From: Bombyx mori
Lineage: Eukaryota; Arthropoda; Insecta; Lepidoptera; Bombycidae
Length of the DNA: 64,000 nt
Reading direction: 5' to 3'
Assembly (NCBI RefSeq): GCF_030269925.1
Contig: NC_085108.1
Coordinates: 7,378,001-7,442,000, forward strand
Shown here: positions 10,661 through 20,177 of the stretch, one piece after another
Position numbering within the stretch: the first letter of the stretch is position 1
Layout of the letters: each line of letters starts with the position of its first letter
Position numbers and translations under genes: made by a program
The notes under the pieces: generated by a model
What the model was told of the DNA's origin: nothing
Database searches by the model: none
Seen by the model: only the letters and a program-made list of their open reading frames with translations

Positions 10661-13600
10661 CTACAGGGGCCGGGACGTACGGGCGTATTCCCGCCTCCGG
10701 CCCCCGGCTCGACGGCGACGGATCGGTGCGGAAAGGGAAGAGCTCTCCCTCTCTCGCTCCGCCGCCTCCTTCTGCGAGATGGTGGACTCGCAGAAGTCGA
10801 GCATCGCCTTCCAGGACGCGTCGCTGCCGAGCATCGTAGCCACGACGCGCGGCAGCGAGAGGTCCTCTCCAATGACCGCGACGAGGGCGGCGCGTTGCTC
10901 GTCGAATCCAGAGCAACGCGCCAGCGTGTGTTCCGCTGTGTCTTCCTCGTCGCGGTCCGCGCAGTGGTGGCACTGCGCCGTCGGTTCCCTTCCGGCTATC
11001 TTGTGCAAGTACCGGCCGAAACAACCATGGCCGGTAAGCATCTGCGTTAGCCGGAAGGTCAGGCATCCGCGGTCGCGGCCCACCCAGTCCGCGAGAACCG
11101 GGCGGACCGCCTCGACGGTTCGGAGGCCGGCCGACGGGTCCGCCAAGCGGCGAGACCACGCCTCCAGCACGGACCGCCGAGATTGGAGCCTCCGCGCTCG
11201 AACTACTCCTTCGCCGGGGCGCCCTTCCCCCCTAGAGCGGAGGTCGCTACGCCACCGGTAATCGGCAGCGAGCGCCTCCGCCTCCAGGTCCCAGGGTGGC
11301 GCCCCGGCGAGCAAGCACGCCGCCTCGAAGGAGACGGTGCGGTATCCTCGGATCGCCCTGACCGCGATCGCGCGCTGCGGACGTCGCAGCGCGGCGACGT
11401 TCTGGCGGGTCAGGGCGTGGCACCATACGGGCGCGCCGTATAGTGCCATCGACCGCACCACCCCCATGTAGAGGCGGCGCGCCACCTGATCGGGACCCCC
11501 GACGTTTGGAAGCAGCCGGCTCAAAGAGCCGGCCGTCGCCATCAATCGAGGGCCCAACTTCGCAAAGTGAGCGCGGAAGTTCCACCGACCGTCCAGTTCG
11601 AGGCCGAGGTACCGAAGACCAGTCACCCCGACCCCGACGCGGACGCCTCCGATCACGAGGTGGGCACCCAGAGGCGGCGCTCGTCCCGGCCCGTGGAATA
11701 ACAGGGCCTGGGTTTTGTCGAGCGCCACCTCGAGCCCCAACCGTCGGATCCTAGTGACGACGTGTGCCACGCCTGCGCACGCCAGACGGGCAGACTCCCG
11801 GTAGTCCCTCCCCGGAGCCACGACCAGAGTGTCGTCAGCGTAGCAAATGACGCTCAGTCCGGGGAGGGGACCCCGTATGACGCCCCGCAGGACCCAGTCG
11901 TAGCCGATGTTCCACAGCAGGGGGCCCAGGACGGACCCCTGCGGAACACCGCGCTCGACGGGGAAGCGGTACATCGCCCCACCGTGTCCGATGCACTGGA
12001 TCGACCTGCCCTCGAGGTAGGAGCCGATCAGTCGGCGGAGGTATGCGGGGACGCCGTGATACTCCAGCGCCCCCGCGATCACCGACCAGGGCAGGGTGTT
12101 GAAGGCGTTCCTTACATCTAAGGATAACGCCATCGCCACCCCGCCCCGGGATACGGCTTCATCGGAGAGGGCCCGCACGCGCAGAATTGCGTCGATAGTC
12201 GAGCGGCCCTCTCTGAAGCCGTATTGCTCCGCTGAAAGATCGGGACCCGTCTCGGTCAGGTGCCGGACGATGCGGGCCGCGACGATCCTCTCGAGCATCT
12301 TGCCCGCCTCGTCCAGCAACACGATGGGGCGATAGCCCGCGGGTGAGTCCGCGGGGCGCCCGTCCTTCCGCAGAAGGACCAGTCTGCCCGTCTTCCATTT
12401 CGACGGGAACCGTCCCGACTCGAGGCACCCTTCGAAAAGCCCCCCGAGCCGGTCCCCTAGGGCCTCGAAGGCCAAGCTCCAGACCCGGCCGTGAACGCCG
12501 TCAGGGCCGGGGGCCGTGTCCTTCGCTCTCATTTTGGACACGGCCGCATGGATCTCCGCCCCCGTGATAGGGGGAGGGGGCTCCTCGGCAGCGGGAACGC
12601 TCGGGCGACGCGGCGGCGTGCCCCACGTGGCGTCCATCTGGGGGGGCTCAAAGTCCCCCCCCGCTGCCGGCGGGAAAAGCGCGGAAACTATTTCCCGCAG
12701 CTGCCGAGGCTGGAGCCGCTCGGTCACCGGGAGCGCCCACGGCTGCAGTTTCCTGCGAACCATCTTGTATGGGCGCCCCCAGGGATCTTCGTCGAGCGAC
12801 TCCAGGAGAGTCTTCATGCTCTGCTTCTTGGCCTCGCCGATGGCCAGCTGCAGCGCCGTCTGCTTTTGACGACAGTCAGCGTGCAGCCGGGCCGCCGTCT
12901 CCGCGAACGTAGCGTCGCGACGACGGCGGCGGCGGTGGCGTGCGCTCCGGCGGCGCGCCCTCACGCACTCCTCGCGGAGTCTTGCGATCTCGGGCGACCA
13001 CCAGAACGCACCCCCACGTGGTGCTCGGGGGCCGACCCGGGGCATGGCGGCATCACAGATGTTTGCCATGGTGCCCCGGAACCAGTCGACCTCCGCATCC
13101 ACGTCCGCGAGCCGCGCAGGTTTTGGCGCCCACGCAGCAACAGCGGCCGCCTCCATCAGCAACTCCTTGTTCATTCGTTTCAAAGCCCACCTGGGGAACG
13201 AACGGGGCGCACCTTGCGGGAGCTCCTCCTCACCGCGGGCGCCCGCGGCTGACGACGACGACAAGGAGGAGGCGGAGAGCTCAAATCGGACGTATCGGTG
13301 GTCCGAGAGCGTCTCCGCCCCCTCGAGTACGCGCCAGCCGCGGGTGCGGCGCACGGCGGACGGGGACGCGAACGTCACGTCCACGTGAGATTGCCCGTTC
13401 CACCGCACACAAGTCGCGACCGTGCCTCTGTTTAGGAGACAGAGGCCGGTCGCGATCGCCCACTCCGAAAGGGCCTCGCCTCGCGAATCCGTGCGGGGGG
13501 AGCCCCAAGCCGTACACTTGGCATTGAGGTCCCCCGCGACGATGACTGGGCGGGACCCGAGGCGGTGTAAAAGCGCCTCGAGCCCGCCCAGAAACCGTTC

Positions 13601-13909
13601 GAATTCAGCGAGGCTCCTGTTCGGAGAAAAGTACGCCCCGATCACAACGGTCCCGTCGATCCTAGCCGCGACGTACCCGGGCCCCCTGGCCACCATATCC
13701 AAGGGGGGTAACGCCGCGGACTGTCTTAGTACGATGGCCACGGAGCCGTCGACGTCCCCCATCCAGCAGTCCTGGTCGGTGGGGACGAAGTACGGCTCCG
13801 CGGCGACAGCGACGTCGATTGACCACTCCGCCATGGTGTGGACGAGGAGATCCTGTGCCCTGGCGGAGTGGTTCAAATTACTTTGGAGGAAGCGATGGAC
13901 GCAACCCAT
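10661..13909 (-). CDS. R1-clade ORF2: endonuclease-reverse transcriptase
   Basis: 1,082 residues. The endonuclease covers residues 1 to about 225 with Glu38 in 'VAAEPY', 'AGDLNAKCTAWGSPRTDSRG' (GDLN 126-129), 'HVDVTF' (175-180) and SDHR (202-205), so the catalytic set is complete. The RT lies at about residues 440-760: 'GRLVLLRKDGRPADSPAGYR', 'LSLDVRNAFN' (Asp598), 'RGVPQGSVLGPLLWN' and catalytic YADD (690-693). The C-terminal CCHC finger spans Cys980, Cys983, His994 and Cys999. The ATG at 13909 shares one base with the ORF1 stop (TAATG), which argues for this start. The enzyme nicks target DNA and copies the element RNA onto it (known for the clade). Confidence 0.95.
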   Translation of the reverse strand: MGCVHRFLQSNLNHSARAQDLLVHTMAEWSIDVAVAAEPYFVPTDQDCWMGDVDGSVAIVLRQSAALPPLDMVARGPGYVAARIDGTVVIGAYFSPNRSLAEFERFLGGLEALLHRLGSRPVIVAGDLNAKCTAWGSPRTDSRGEALSEWAIATGLCLLNRGTVATCVRWNGQSHVDVTFASPSAVRRTRGWRVLEGAETLSDHRYVRFELSASSLSSSSAAGARGEEELPQGAPRSFPRWALKRMNKELLMEAAAVAAWAPKPARLADVDAEVDWFRGTMANICDAAMPRVGPRAPRGGAFWWSPEIARLREECVRARRRSARHRRRRRRDATFAETAARLHADCRQKQTALQLAIGEAKKQSMKTLLESLDEDPWGRPYKMVRRKLQPWALPVTERLQPRQLREIVSALFPPAAGGDFEPPQMDATWGTPPRRPSVPAAEEPPPPITGAEIHAAVSKMRAKDTAPGPDGVHGRVWSLAFEALGDRLGGLFEGCLESGRFPSKWKTGRLVLLRKDGRPADSPAGYRPIVLLDEAGKMLERIVAARIVRHLTETGPDLSAEQYGFREGRSTIDAILRVRALSDEAVSRGGVAMALSLDVRNAFNTLPWSVIAGALEYHGVPAYLRRLIGSYLEGRSIQCIGHGGAMYRFPVERGVPQGSVLGPLLWNIGYDWVLRGVIRGPLPGLSVICYADDTLVVAPGRDYRESARLACAGVAHVVTRIRRLGLEVALDKTQALLFHGPGRAPPLGAHLVIGGVRVGVGVTGLRYLGLELDGRWNFRAHFAKLGPRLMATAGSLSRLLPNVGGPDQVARRLYMGVVRSMALYGAPVWCHALTRQNVAALRRPQRAIAVRAIRGYRTVSFEAACLLAGAPPWDLEAEALAADYRWRSDLRSRGEGRPGEGVVRARRLQSRRSVLEAWSRRLADPSAGLRTVEAVRPVLADWVGRDRGCLTFRLTQMLTGHGCFGRYLHKIAGREPTAQCHHCADRDEEDTAEHTLARCSGFDEQRAALVAVIGEDLSLPRVVATMLGSDASWKAMLDFCESTISQKEAAERERESSSLSAPIRRRRAGGRRREYARTSRPL

Positions 13910-13911
13910 TA
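13907..13911 (-). promoter_or_regulatory. TAATG stop-start overlap coupling ORF1 and ORF2
   Basis: On the minus strand the ORF1 stop TAA (13911-13909) and the ORF2 start ATG (13909-13907) overlap by one base. The same UAAUG arrangement is established for translational coupling in the silkworm telomeric LINE SART1. Termination-reinitiation here is inferred from that precedent. Confidence 0.85.
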
Positions 13912-16413
13912 CGGGGCTACATCCATCGCTCCCTCGTCTGTCCCGCCTTGCGGCTGCTCTGGTGCCGCGGCGGGAGCTGACTCACCGGCTGCCCTTTTTG
14001 CAGCCGGCTTCTTTTTCTTTCCGCCCCTCCTCGTTTTTGTAGAGGAGGGGGCGGATTTACACGCCGGGCCCCCGGCCCGGTGGTCGGCCTTCCTTTTGGC
14101 CGCGTCGCACAAGACGCAGTGCGGCGCGGCTGTGGTGCAGGAGGCTGCCTTGTGCCCCGGTTGGCCGCAGCGGAAACACAAGCCGCTGCGGTCCACGGTC
14201 GAGGGGCACTTGGCGAGACCGTGGCCGGTGCCGAAGCACCGAAGACAGCGCCACGGCCTGGCATCCTGCAGCTGCAGGTGAGCCACTACCCAGCCCACGC
14301 GCAGCCTTCCTGGGCTGTCGGAAGGCCGCCCCTGTGGAGGGGTGGCCAGGAGGGTCGCCGTTGCAATCGGGCAACGCGCCCACGCCGTCCGGGTTCCGGA
14401 ATATGTCACCCGGAGCTCTCCGACTTTGACGTCGGCGAGGGCGCAGTTGCCCTGCGACGCGATGGCCGCGGCGACCTCCTCCTTAGTTGCGCACTCGTCG
14501 AGGCCCGTGATTTTGACTTCTCCCATCTTCACGGGCCGCGCGATGCGCACCACCTCGGGGTCCGGCAGAATCTCCCTCAGCCGGGCCGCCAATTTTTCGG
14601 CCGCGGCGTTGGTGTTCGGGCCGGGGCACTCTATGAGACGGGCCCCGTTGGCCGTCTGCCGGACCTTGATGCCCCCCTCCACGCCGAGGGCGTCCACATT
14701 CACGCCGCCGCGCGCCTGGGTCATCACCTCGTGGTAGGTGATGCCCTTTTCTTTGCCGGCCGGCAGCAGCTCCACTACCACTGCAGCCGACCGCGGGGCG
14801 CGCGGCCTCCTTCGTCCATTTCGGCCCCTCGGCTCCGCTCGACCCTCTTGGCGGGGAGCGGTGGCCGCAGGGGCGGGCTTGGGACGCGGCGCAGGAGGCG
14901 CCGCTACTTTCTTAAGCCCACGCCGCACTACCGTCGTCCAGGCCTCATCCATATTTGCTGGGGCCGGGGGCAGAGGGCGGGGCTGGGGAGTCGGTGCCGG
15001 TTTGGCGGCGTTGACGCCCCCCTTCTTTTTATTCCGGCTCCTGCCGGGCCCCACCTTCGCAGGCTGGGACGAGGCAGGAGCGGCCTTCTGGGTCTTGGGC
15101 TGGCCGGTGATAGGTGCCCTTGAGGGGGCGGGTTTTGGTGCCCCCGTATCCTTTGCCGATGATCCGGGTTTGGCCGGAGCAGCAGCTGAAGCGGCCGAAC
15201 GTGCCGCTGGTGTCGCATCCTTTTTGGGACCGCCATATGTTTTTGCGGCCATTTTCTTTCGGGGTGCCGGTGTGGGGGCAGCGCCTTTCGCCTCGTGAGC
15301 GAGGGGCGGTCTCGCACGCTCCACCTTGGAGCTGCGTGCCTCCGAGATTAAGAGTTGCCGCCTCAGCTCTTCGGCCTCGCTTTCATCTTCCACTTCGGGC
15401 GGAGGGGGAACGGGGGCCGAGCTGCGCTGCTTCTCTACCAGGTCGTTGACCACCGTGCGCAGCTCTGCCATATCGACCTTGATTTGGCCGTTTTCAGCTC
15501 GCAGGTGGCCGTTCTCTTCGCTAACCTGCGCAAAGCGGGCGTGCATCAGGTCCAGCTCTCGCCGCAGGTCCGCGTTCTCCTTATCAGTCGTGCGCTCCAC
15601 CACCTCCACCAATATCTCCTCCATCGAGGCGGCTGAGGATTTGAGGGCCCGTAGGTAATCACCCTTTAAGCCCGCGCTCGACTTCGTCGCCACCGCAGAC
15701 ACAAGTTTCTGGATAATGTTCAATCTACGGAGGGGGTCATAGGGACCCACCTCCGTCAGGGAGCGCTCCAGACGCTCGACCTCTCCTACCTCTGTCCCGT
15801 TCTTTGCCTTGCGGCAGGCGGCCCTAGACTGCGCCGAGGAGGCAGCGTCCAGTCCGCGGGAAGAAATGTCACAATTGGTGGCAGGCGGCGCCGCAGCAGC
15901 CACCGGCCCTTCCGCCATCGCCATATATTTGGCGCTGGCGGGCTCACCCTCCGAGGAGTCGGACGGAGCGGAGGACGCCGGCCGACGAGCCGACTTCCGC
16001 TTCCGCCGAGTCCGCTGCCGAACGCAATCGGCAAACAGCGCTGGCGTCTCCCGCCCACTAGACGCATCGCCCCTTGCGGAGCTCCGCGCCGAGTACAGCG
16101 AGATCAGGCTCTCGCAGCGCTCAAGGCGCACGGTGGGGACTCTGTCCCTTACGCGACCCGTGCTGTCGCCCCCTTCCTCGTGGCAGTGTTTGCCCCCCCC
16201 AGAAACGGTGGGGCAGCGTGCGGCCGATCGCTCGACCGCACGGAGGGATTCTCCCCCCGCGGAGCGGGAGGTACCCTCCTGGGGTAGTACATTTTTAACA
16301 GTTGCCATTGTATCCATGTTTCCTTTTTGATTAACCAGGGGTCGGTCCCCTGGGGTCTGGTTGGTACCCTTGGGACTGGACTCCCTCCAGCCATTCATCC
16401 CATCGCCGGGCAC
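13909..16413 (-). CDS. R1-clade ORF1: Gag-like nucleic-acid-binding protein
   Basis: 834 residues from ATG at 16413. It has a long hydrophilic N-terminal half, a probable coiled coil around residues 265-330 ('DKENADLRRELDLMHARFAQ' and following heptads), and an Ala/Pro/Lys-rich middle. A conserved ORF1 domain follows ('ITYHEVMTQARGGVNVDALG'), with two canonical CX2CX4HX4C knuckles at 723-736 and 746-759 and a degenerate third from Cys766. Such proteins package LINE RNA and in telomeric relatives guide targeting (family knowledge). The stop TAA overlaps the ORF2 ATG. An upstream in-frame start is possible but none is compelling. Confidence 0.93.
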   Translation of the reverse strand: MPGDGMNGWRESSPKGTNQTPGDRPLVNQKGNMDTMATVKNVLPQEGTSRSAGGESLRAVERSAARCPTVSGGGKHCHEEGGDSTGRVRDRVPTVRLERCESLISLYSARSSARGDASSGRETPALFADCVRQRTRRKRKSARRPASSAPSDSSEGEPASAKYMAMAEGPVAAAAPPATNCDISSRGLDAASSAQSRAACRKAKNGTEVGEVERLERSLTEVGPYDPLRRLNIIQKLVSAVATKSSAGLKGDYLRALKSSAASMEEILVEVVERTTDKENADLRRELDLMHARFAQVSEENGHLRAENGQIKVDMAELRTVVNDLVEKQRSSAPVPPPPEVEDESEAEELRRQLLISEARSSKVERARPPLAHEAKGAAPTPAPRKKMAAKTYGGPKKDATPAARSAASAAAPAKPGSSAKDTGAPKPAPSRAPITGQPKTQKAAPASSQPAKVGPGRSRNKKKGGVNAAKPAPTPQPRPLPPAPANMDEAWTTVVRRGLKKVAAPPAPRPKPAPAATAPRQEGRAEPRGRNGRRRPRAPRSAAVVVELLPAGKEKGITYHEVMTQARGGVNVDALGVEGGIKVRQTANGARLIECPGPNTNAAAEKLAARLREILPDPEVVRIARPVKMGEVKITGLDECATKEEVAAAIASQGNCALADVKVGELRVTYSGTRTAWARCPIATATLLATPPQGRPSDSPGRLRVGWVVAHLQLQDARPWRCLRCFGTGHGLAKCPSTVDRSGLCFRCGQPGHKAASCTTAAPHCVLCDAAKRKADHRAGGPACKSAPSSTKTRRGGKKKKPAAKRAAGESAPAAAPEQPQGGTDEGAMDVAP

Positions 16414-16920
16414 CAGAGCTTAGGATTGGGGCATTTTTTAAAGAGGTTTACGTCCTCGCGGCCCCGTGCCTCGCGGCAGCGGCCCCCGTCCCCCACGCGG
16501 TGAGGATTACGGGTTGGCCGGCGGCCCGCCGAGTGCAACGAGCAACACGGCAGACCACCGCCCGACGCTCAAAAGAGCAGCAACGACGAAGCCACGCCGG
16601 TATACCGGTACCCCCCTCTGGAGGGCGTGCCCCTGTAGCCGAAGCCGGGGACATGGCGACCAGCGGCCGGAAGATGCGTAAGCAACGCCGGCTCACTTCT
16701 CCATCGAAGGGCAGGCCAAAAGTGGCCCACCACCACCCATGGGTTACGTCCGAAACGGGTCGGACGTCACCCGAAAAACAAAAAGGGGGAAGAAGGGGGA
16801 AGAGAGAGGGAGCCCGAGCGTCTCCAGGAGGAACACCCTTCAGCGAGTGAAGGGCGTGGAGAGCCCGCAACTCCCCCTGCTGGTTTTGGTCCGCGTCATC
16901 CGATCTCTTTCGTTGCAAAG

Positions 16921-16976
16921 CCTAACTAGGCTATCCTACACCTACAGCTAACCTACCTCCCTAACACATAAGAATC
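16921..16976. other. Head-to-head junction with degenerate telomere-like repeats
   Basis: The 56 bp between the two opposed R1-type units reads as degenerate CCTAA/TTAGG units (CCTAACTAGG, CTATCCTACACCTACAGC, TAACCTACCTCCCTAACA). TTAGG is the insect telomeric repeat and the target of the TRAS/SART relatives. The telomeric origin is an inference. Confidence 0.5.
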
Positions 16977-17146
16977 CTTGCAACGAAAAAGATCGGACGA
17001 TACCCCTGGGAGTGGGACTGTTCCCAGAGGATCCCGTTATCCGCCACCTACGGACGCGCCCGGTGGAAGTCCAGCAAAACTCCCCCACAGACGGAGCCCC
17101 CGGCCACGCAGAGTGCGCGCCGGGGGGCCCGCCCAGGTCCCTCGGG

Positions 17147-17227
<81 letters not shown>
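16977..17227 (+). mobile_element. Short non-autonomous R1-like unit with 79-nt A-tail
   Basis: The first ~25 bases (TTGCAACGAAAAAGATCGGA) are the near-exact inverse of the 5' end of the minus-strand LINE (16897-16919). After that it diverges into a 150-bp GC-rich segment and ends in an uninterrupted A run at 17149-17227. It has no ORF beyond the poly-Lys reading of its tail. It looks like a 5' UTR joined to a short 3' region, i.e. an internally deleted derivative or SINE-like rider of an R1-clade LINE. Confidence 0.7.
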
Positions 17228-17231
<4 letters not shown>

Positions 17232-17660
17232 GGGTGTTTTTTAAGATATTATTGAAATAATAATTCTTCTACTCATATCTGTCAGAAAAATATTTAGAAC
17301 TAATAACACCATGCACCCCACGCATTGTTTACAATTTTTTTTTTTTCAGTAAAGTAATTTTTTCGTACACTACTTTTAATGCAAATTATTTAAAATTTAT
17401 TTTCTTTTATTTTAGTTGGATTTTCTATAAAAACGTATTTTTTTTGTTTTTTTAAACTATTATTTATTTTTCATTTTTTAGTTGAATTTCAATTTTTTCA
17501 AATTTTTTATCCAATTTTTTATTTTATTTTGAATTGTCATCGGTCCTTAACAAGTATACCAAATTTCGAGTTAATCCGACTTTTAGAAGGGGGTCAAAAT
17601 CATGTTCAAAGATTCCGTTACATACATACGTCTGAAGCTAATAAAAGCGTATTAAAAAGT
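17228..17660 (+). repeat. Family H foldback: centre and right arm
   Basis: Starts at the family centre ('tggggtgttttttaagatat...ccatgcaccccacgc', 17231-17322) and continues through the plus arm to 'aataaaagcgtattaaaaag'. With the left arm at 9979-10135 it forms one element split by the 7.1-kb R1 composite. Confidence 0.75.
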
Positions 17661-17958
17661 ACTATCTCAGAATCATTACCGTCATGTATTATGTTTTTAA
17701 AGCAACCAGTAAAGTAAACAGTATAGGATTATTATTATATTCGATTAGAACTAAGTTTTGAGATGGTGGTACTCATATTCAGTGATGCCCATGGTCTCTA
17801 ATCACATATCACGACATGAAGATGGCGGGTGGCTTTTTTCTTTCTTCTCCTCCTCAGATACGAAAGTGACAGACGACTCTAGTAACTACAGAGCATAAGG
17901 TAAGTCACGAGAGATGTTTTCCCCAATAACCCAAAAAAGCCTAAGATATGTTCTAGAT
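17661..17958. other. No feature recognised
   Basis: AT-rich to mixed sequence; no open frame, repeat signature or RNA gene that I can support. Confidence 0.4.
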
Positions 17959-18228
17959 TTTTTTTGTTGTTGCTTAGATGAGTGGTCGAGCTCACAGCCC
18001 ACCTGGTAATAAGTGGTTACTGGAACCCATAGACATCTACAACGTAAATGCGCCACGCACCTTGCGATATAGTTCTAAGGTCTCAGTATAGTCACAACGG
18101 CTGCCCCACCCTTCAAACCGAAACGCATTACTGCTCCACGGCAGAAATGGGCGGGGCGGTGGTACCTACCCGTGCGGACTCACAAGAGGTCCTACCACCA
18201 GTAATTACGCAAATTATAATTTTACGGG
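17959..18228 (-). repeat. Bm1 SINE, 5'-truncated
   Basis: 3' poly-T, then the full Bm1 3' two thirds up to 'ccaccagtaattacgcaaat'. The tRNA head is absent. Confidence 0.88.
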
Positions 18229-18987
18229 TAGTTGGAACGTTTGCCCGCGTTTGCCGCTAGAAGTGCTGTTCCAACTGCATTTAAATTAGAGTTAACGTGT
18301 ACGCGATCGAGAAAGTAAAAAAATTCGCACTAAGCTCACAGGGCGATAGCCAAGTCACCATCCGAATGAATTTTATTTTGTTCGTGAGCAGTTGAAAATT
18401 AACAAAATACCACATCCAAAAACATCCGACACGTTCGCAGTTCCATGTTTTATGTCCTACACGCCTACTTTACACCACGCCCACCGCGATAGGCGTGGCA
18501 CATATGAGATAAACTAAACATAAGCTTCACTACATAAAAGTCAAAAGCTCTTTGTTACAACACATTTTACCTGACAGGCGAGCTTTAGATTGAACTACCC
18601 TCTCGGATGTTCTGCGATGGAAACGTACAGCTTTTACCCGGATACATCATGACCATTGGATACTTATGATATATAATGGTATATATCTGAAGTTCTGTGA
18701 AATGGCTAAACAGGGGTGATAAACGCAATAACTGCAACACGGTCTTCTTTAAGCGTCCACTCCATATTTAAAAATGAGTAAAATTCTAAAAGTATACGTT
18801 TTTATTTTCATGAACAATTCGAAATTCAAATTCAATAAACTTTTTTGTGGCCAGCATTCTAAAAAAAAAGGTTTTACTGTGTGACAATACTTATGACCTG
18901 ACTAGTTATGTTATTATTTATTTATGTATTCACAAAAAAGCTGACATGACCAAGTGAAAGCAGTATAAAAGATAATGCTTGTTGCTT
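18229..18987. other. No feature recognised
   Basis: About 760 bp without a supported gene or repeat. A short perfect inverted motif around 'cgcgataggcg' near 18487 is the only structure noted. Confidence 0.4.
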
Positions 18988-19105
18988 TTAGCATAGGTGC
19001 TTTTAAGTACTACAAGCACCGGTCACCGTCCTCGTCGAACCCGTCGCTTGCTTGCCCGTCGAGGGCTCGACCAGCGAATTAAGCGGCATCCGGCTGCGAC
19101 AGCAT
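18988..19105 (+). repeat. Family B fragment
   Basis: Carries the family B 5' block ('gcttttaagtactacaagca', 'ccgtcctcgtcgaacccgtc', 'gggctcgaccagcgaatt'). It is cut off by a BMC1-type fragment. Confidence 0.65.
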
Positions 19106-19107
19106 TA

Positions 19108-19350
19108 AGTGAGCATTCGGCTTACCTAATGGATTGTGGTTACCGTTGTAATAACCAGGGGCACAGCGAAGCCGCTACCTACGGTTGAGTACTCTTTGCG
19201 AGCCTCCTTTGAAGAAGGACATGTCATAAGGCTCGGGACACACCGTGGAGGGGAGCTCATTCTAAAGACGGATGGTACGTGGCAAAAAAGATCTCTAGAA
19301 ACACACTGTGGATGAACGCAGTGGTTCTAGGTAGTATGAATGAACTTATG
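19108..19350 (-). mobile_element. BMC1-type LINE 3' region (decayed)
   Basis: Minus-strand match to the BMC1-type 3' region: 'ggcttacctaatggattgtg', 'aaggacatgtcataaggctc', 'accgtggaggggagctcatt', 'gaacgcagtggttctaggta'. The tail is lost. Confidence 0.65.
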
Positions 19351-19818
19351 GATATACGACGGAAGGAAGATCTTCCACCGAGCGGGTGATATTGCTCGGT
19401 AGACCGACGGTCCAATGTTGTTGTTCGGAACTTGTATATATGCGCTTTATCTTGAAAATGTCGTAAGCGAGATTCAGGCATCTGTCAAATATCTTGTGTT
19501 CTGTGATGGCTACCGCCACAAACTCTACAAACAAGTTGAGATACTAATTCATATTTCAAGGAGCAAAAGATTGTATTTGAAAGAGCAACATCATATATGA
19601 GGCCGTCAGAGCAAAAGCGGCCTAACCCACAATTCATATTCGTGCTTATGTATTGCAATTTATTTAAAGCATAATAAATTTTGATGCAAAATCGGCCTAT
19701 CCCTAGTTTCATCCATAGATAACAGATGCCTTTGTAAACATAATTTTAGCGCGTATTTTTTTTGCCTACGAAGTATATTGTACAGGTAAATTCGAACCTC
19801 ATTATCTCCATATAGACT
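19351..19818. other. No feature recognised
   Basis: No convincing coding or repeat signal; short frames only. Confidence 0.35.
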
Positions 19819-19989
19819 TTTTTTTTATTGCTTAGTTGGGTGGACAAGCTCACAGCCCACCTGGTGTTAAGTGGTGACTGGAGCCACCACCCACCTTGAG
19901 ATATAAGTTCTAAGGTCTCAGTATAGTATAAACAGCTACCCCACCCTTCAAACCGAAACACATTACTGCTTCACGGCAGAAATAGGCGG
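19819..19989 (-). repeat. Bm1 SINE, truncated with a small internal deletion
   Basis: Poly-T, 'attgcttagttgggtggaca' and on to 'cttcacggcagaaataggcg', with the usual 'cccatagacatctacaacg' block deleted. Confidence 0.85.
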
Positions 19990-20177
19990 TAAGCTTAGGC
20001 CACTTTTTGCGCTGACGGTCTCATATTTTAAGTAACAAAACCTCCAAGCCATTATCGGTTCTTCTAATTTGCTGAAAGTGTATTCTAAGTCGGTGCTTAA
20101 GTCTAGAATATTTGAAAGTACCGAAAATAACTTGAAGCCAAACGCGTTTTGATAGGGGCTTTTTGATTTTGTAAATT

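Larger units (their letters stand above)
10136..16920 (-). mobile_element. R1-clade LINE, full length with two intact ORFs
   Basis: Minus-strand non-LTR retrotransposon of about 6.8 kb: A-tail (T residues 10136-10146), 3' UTR 10147-10660, ORF2 10661-13909, ORF1 13909-16413, 5' UTR to about 16920. It belongs to the R1 clade (R1/TRAS/SART-like) by ORF1 with CCHC knuckles, endonuclease N-terminal to RT and a C-terminal CCHC in ORF2. No stops or frameshifts are seen, so it is a candidate autonomous element. Its 5' end faces a second, short R1-like unit on the opposite strand. Confidence 0.93.

Noticed and set aside
12491..13252. 253-codon plus-strand open frame
   Set aside because: Antisense to LINE ORF2; no protein-like features.
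14080..15123. 347-codon plus-strand open frame
   Set aside because: Antisense to the intact LINE ORF1, low-complexity translation; the minus-strand frame has zinc knuckles and explains the sequence.
16448..16918. 156-codon minus-strand frame upstream of LINE ORF1
   Set aside because: Lies in the LINE 5' UTR, composition-driven and without motifs. The matching first eight residues in the opposed short unit only reflect the shared 5' sequence.
16978..17260. Plus-strand frames ending in poly-lysine
   Set aside because: They are the translation of the 79-nt A-tail.
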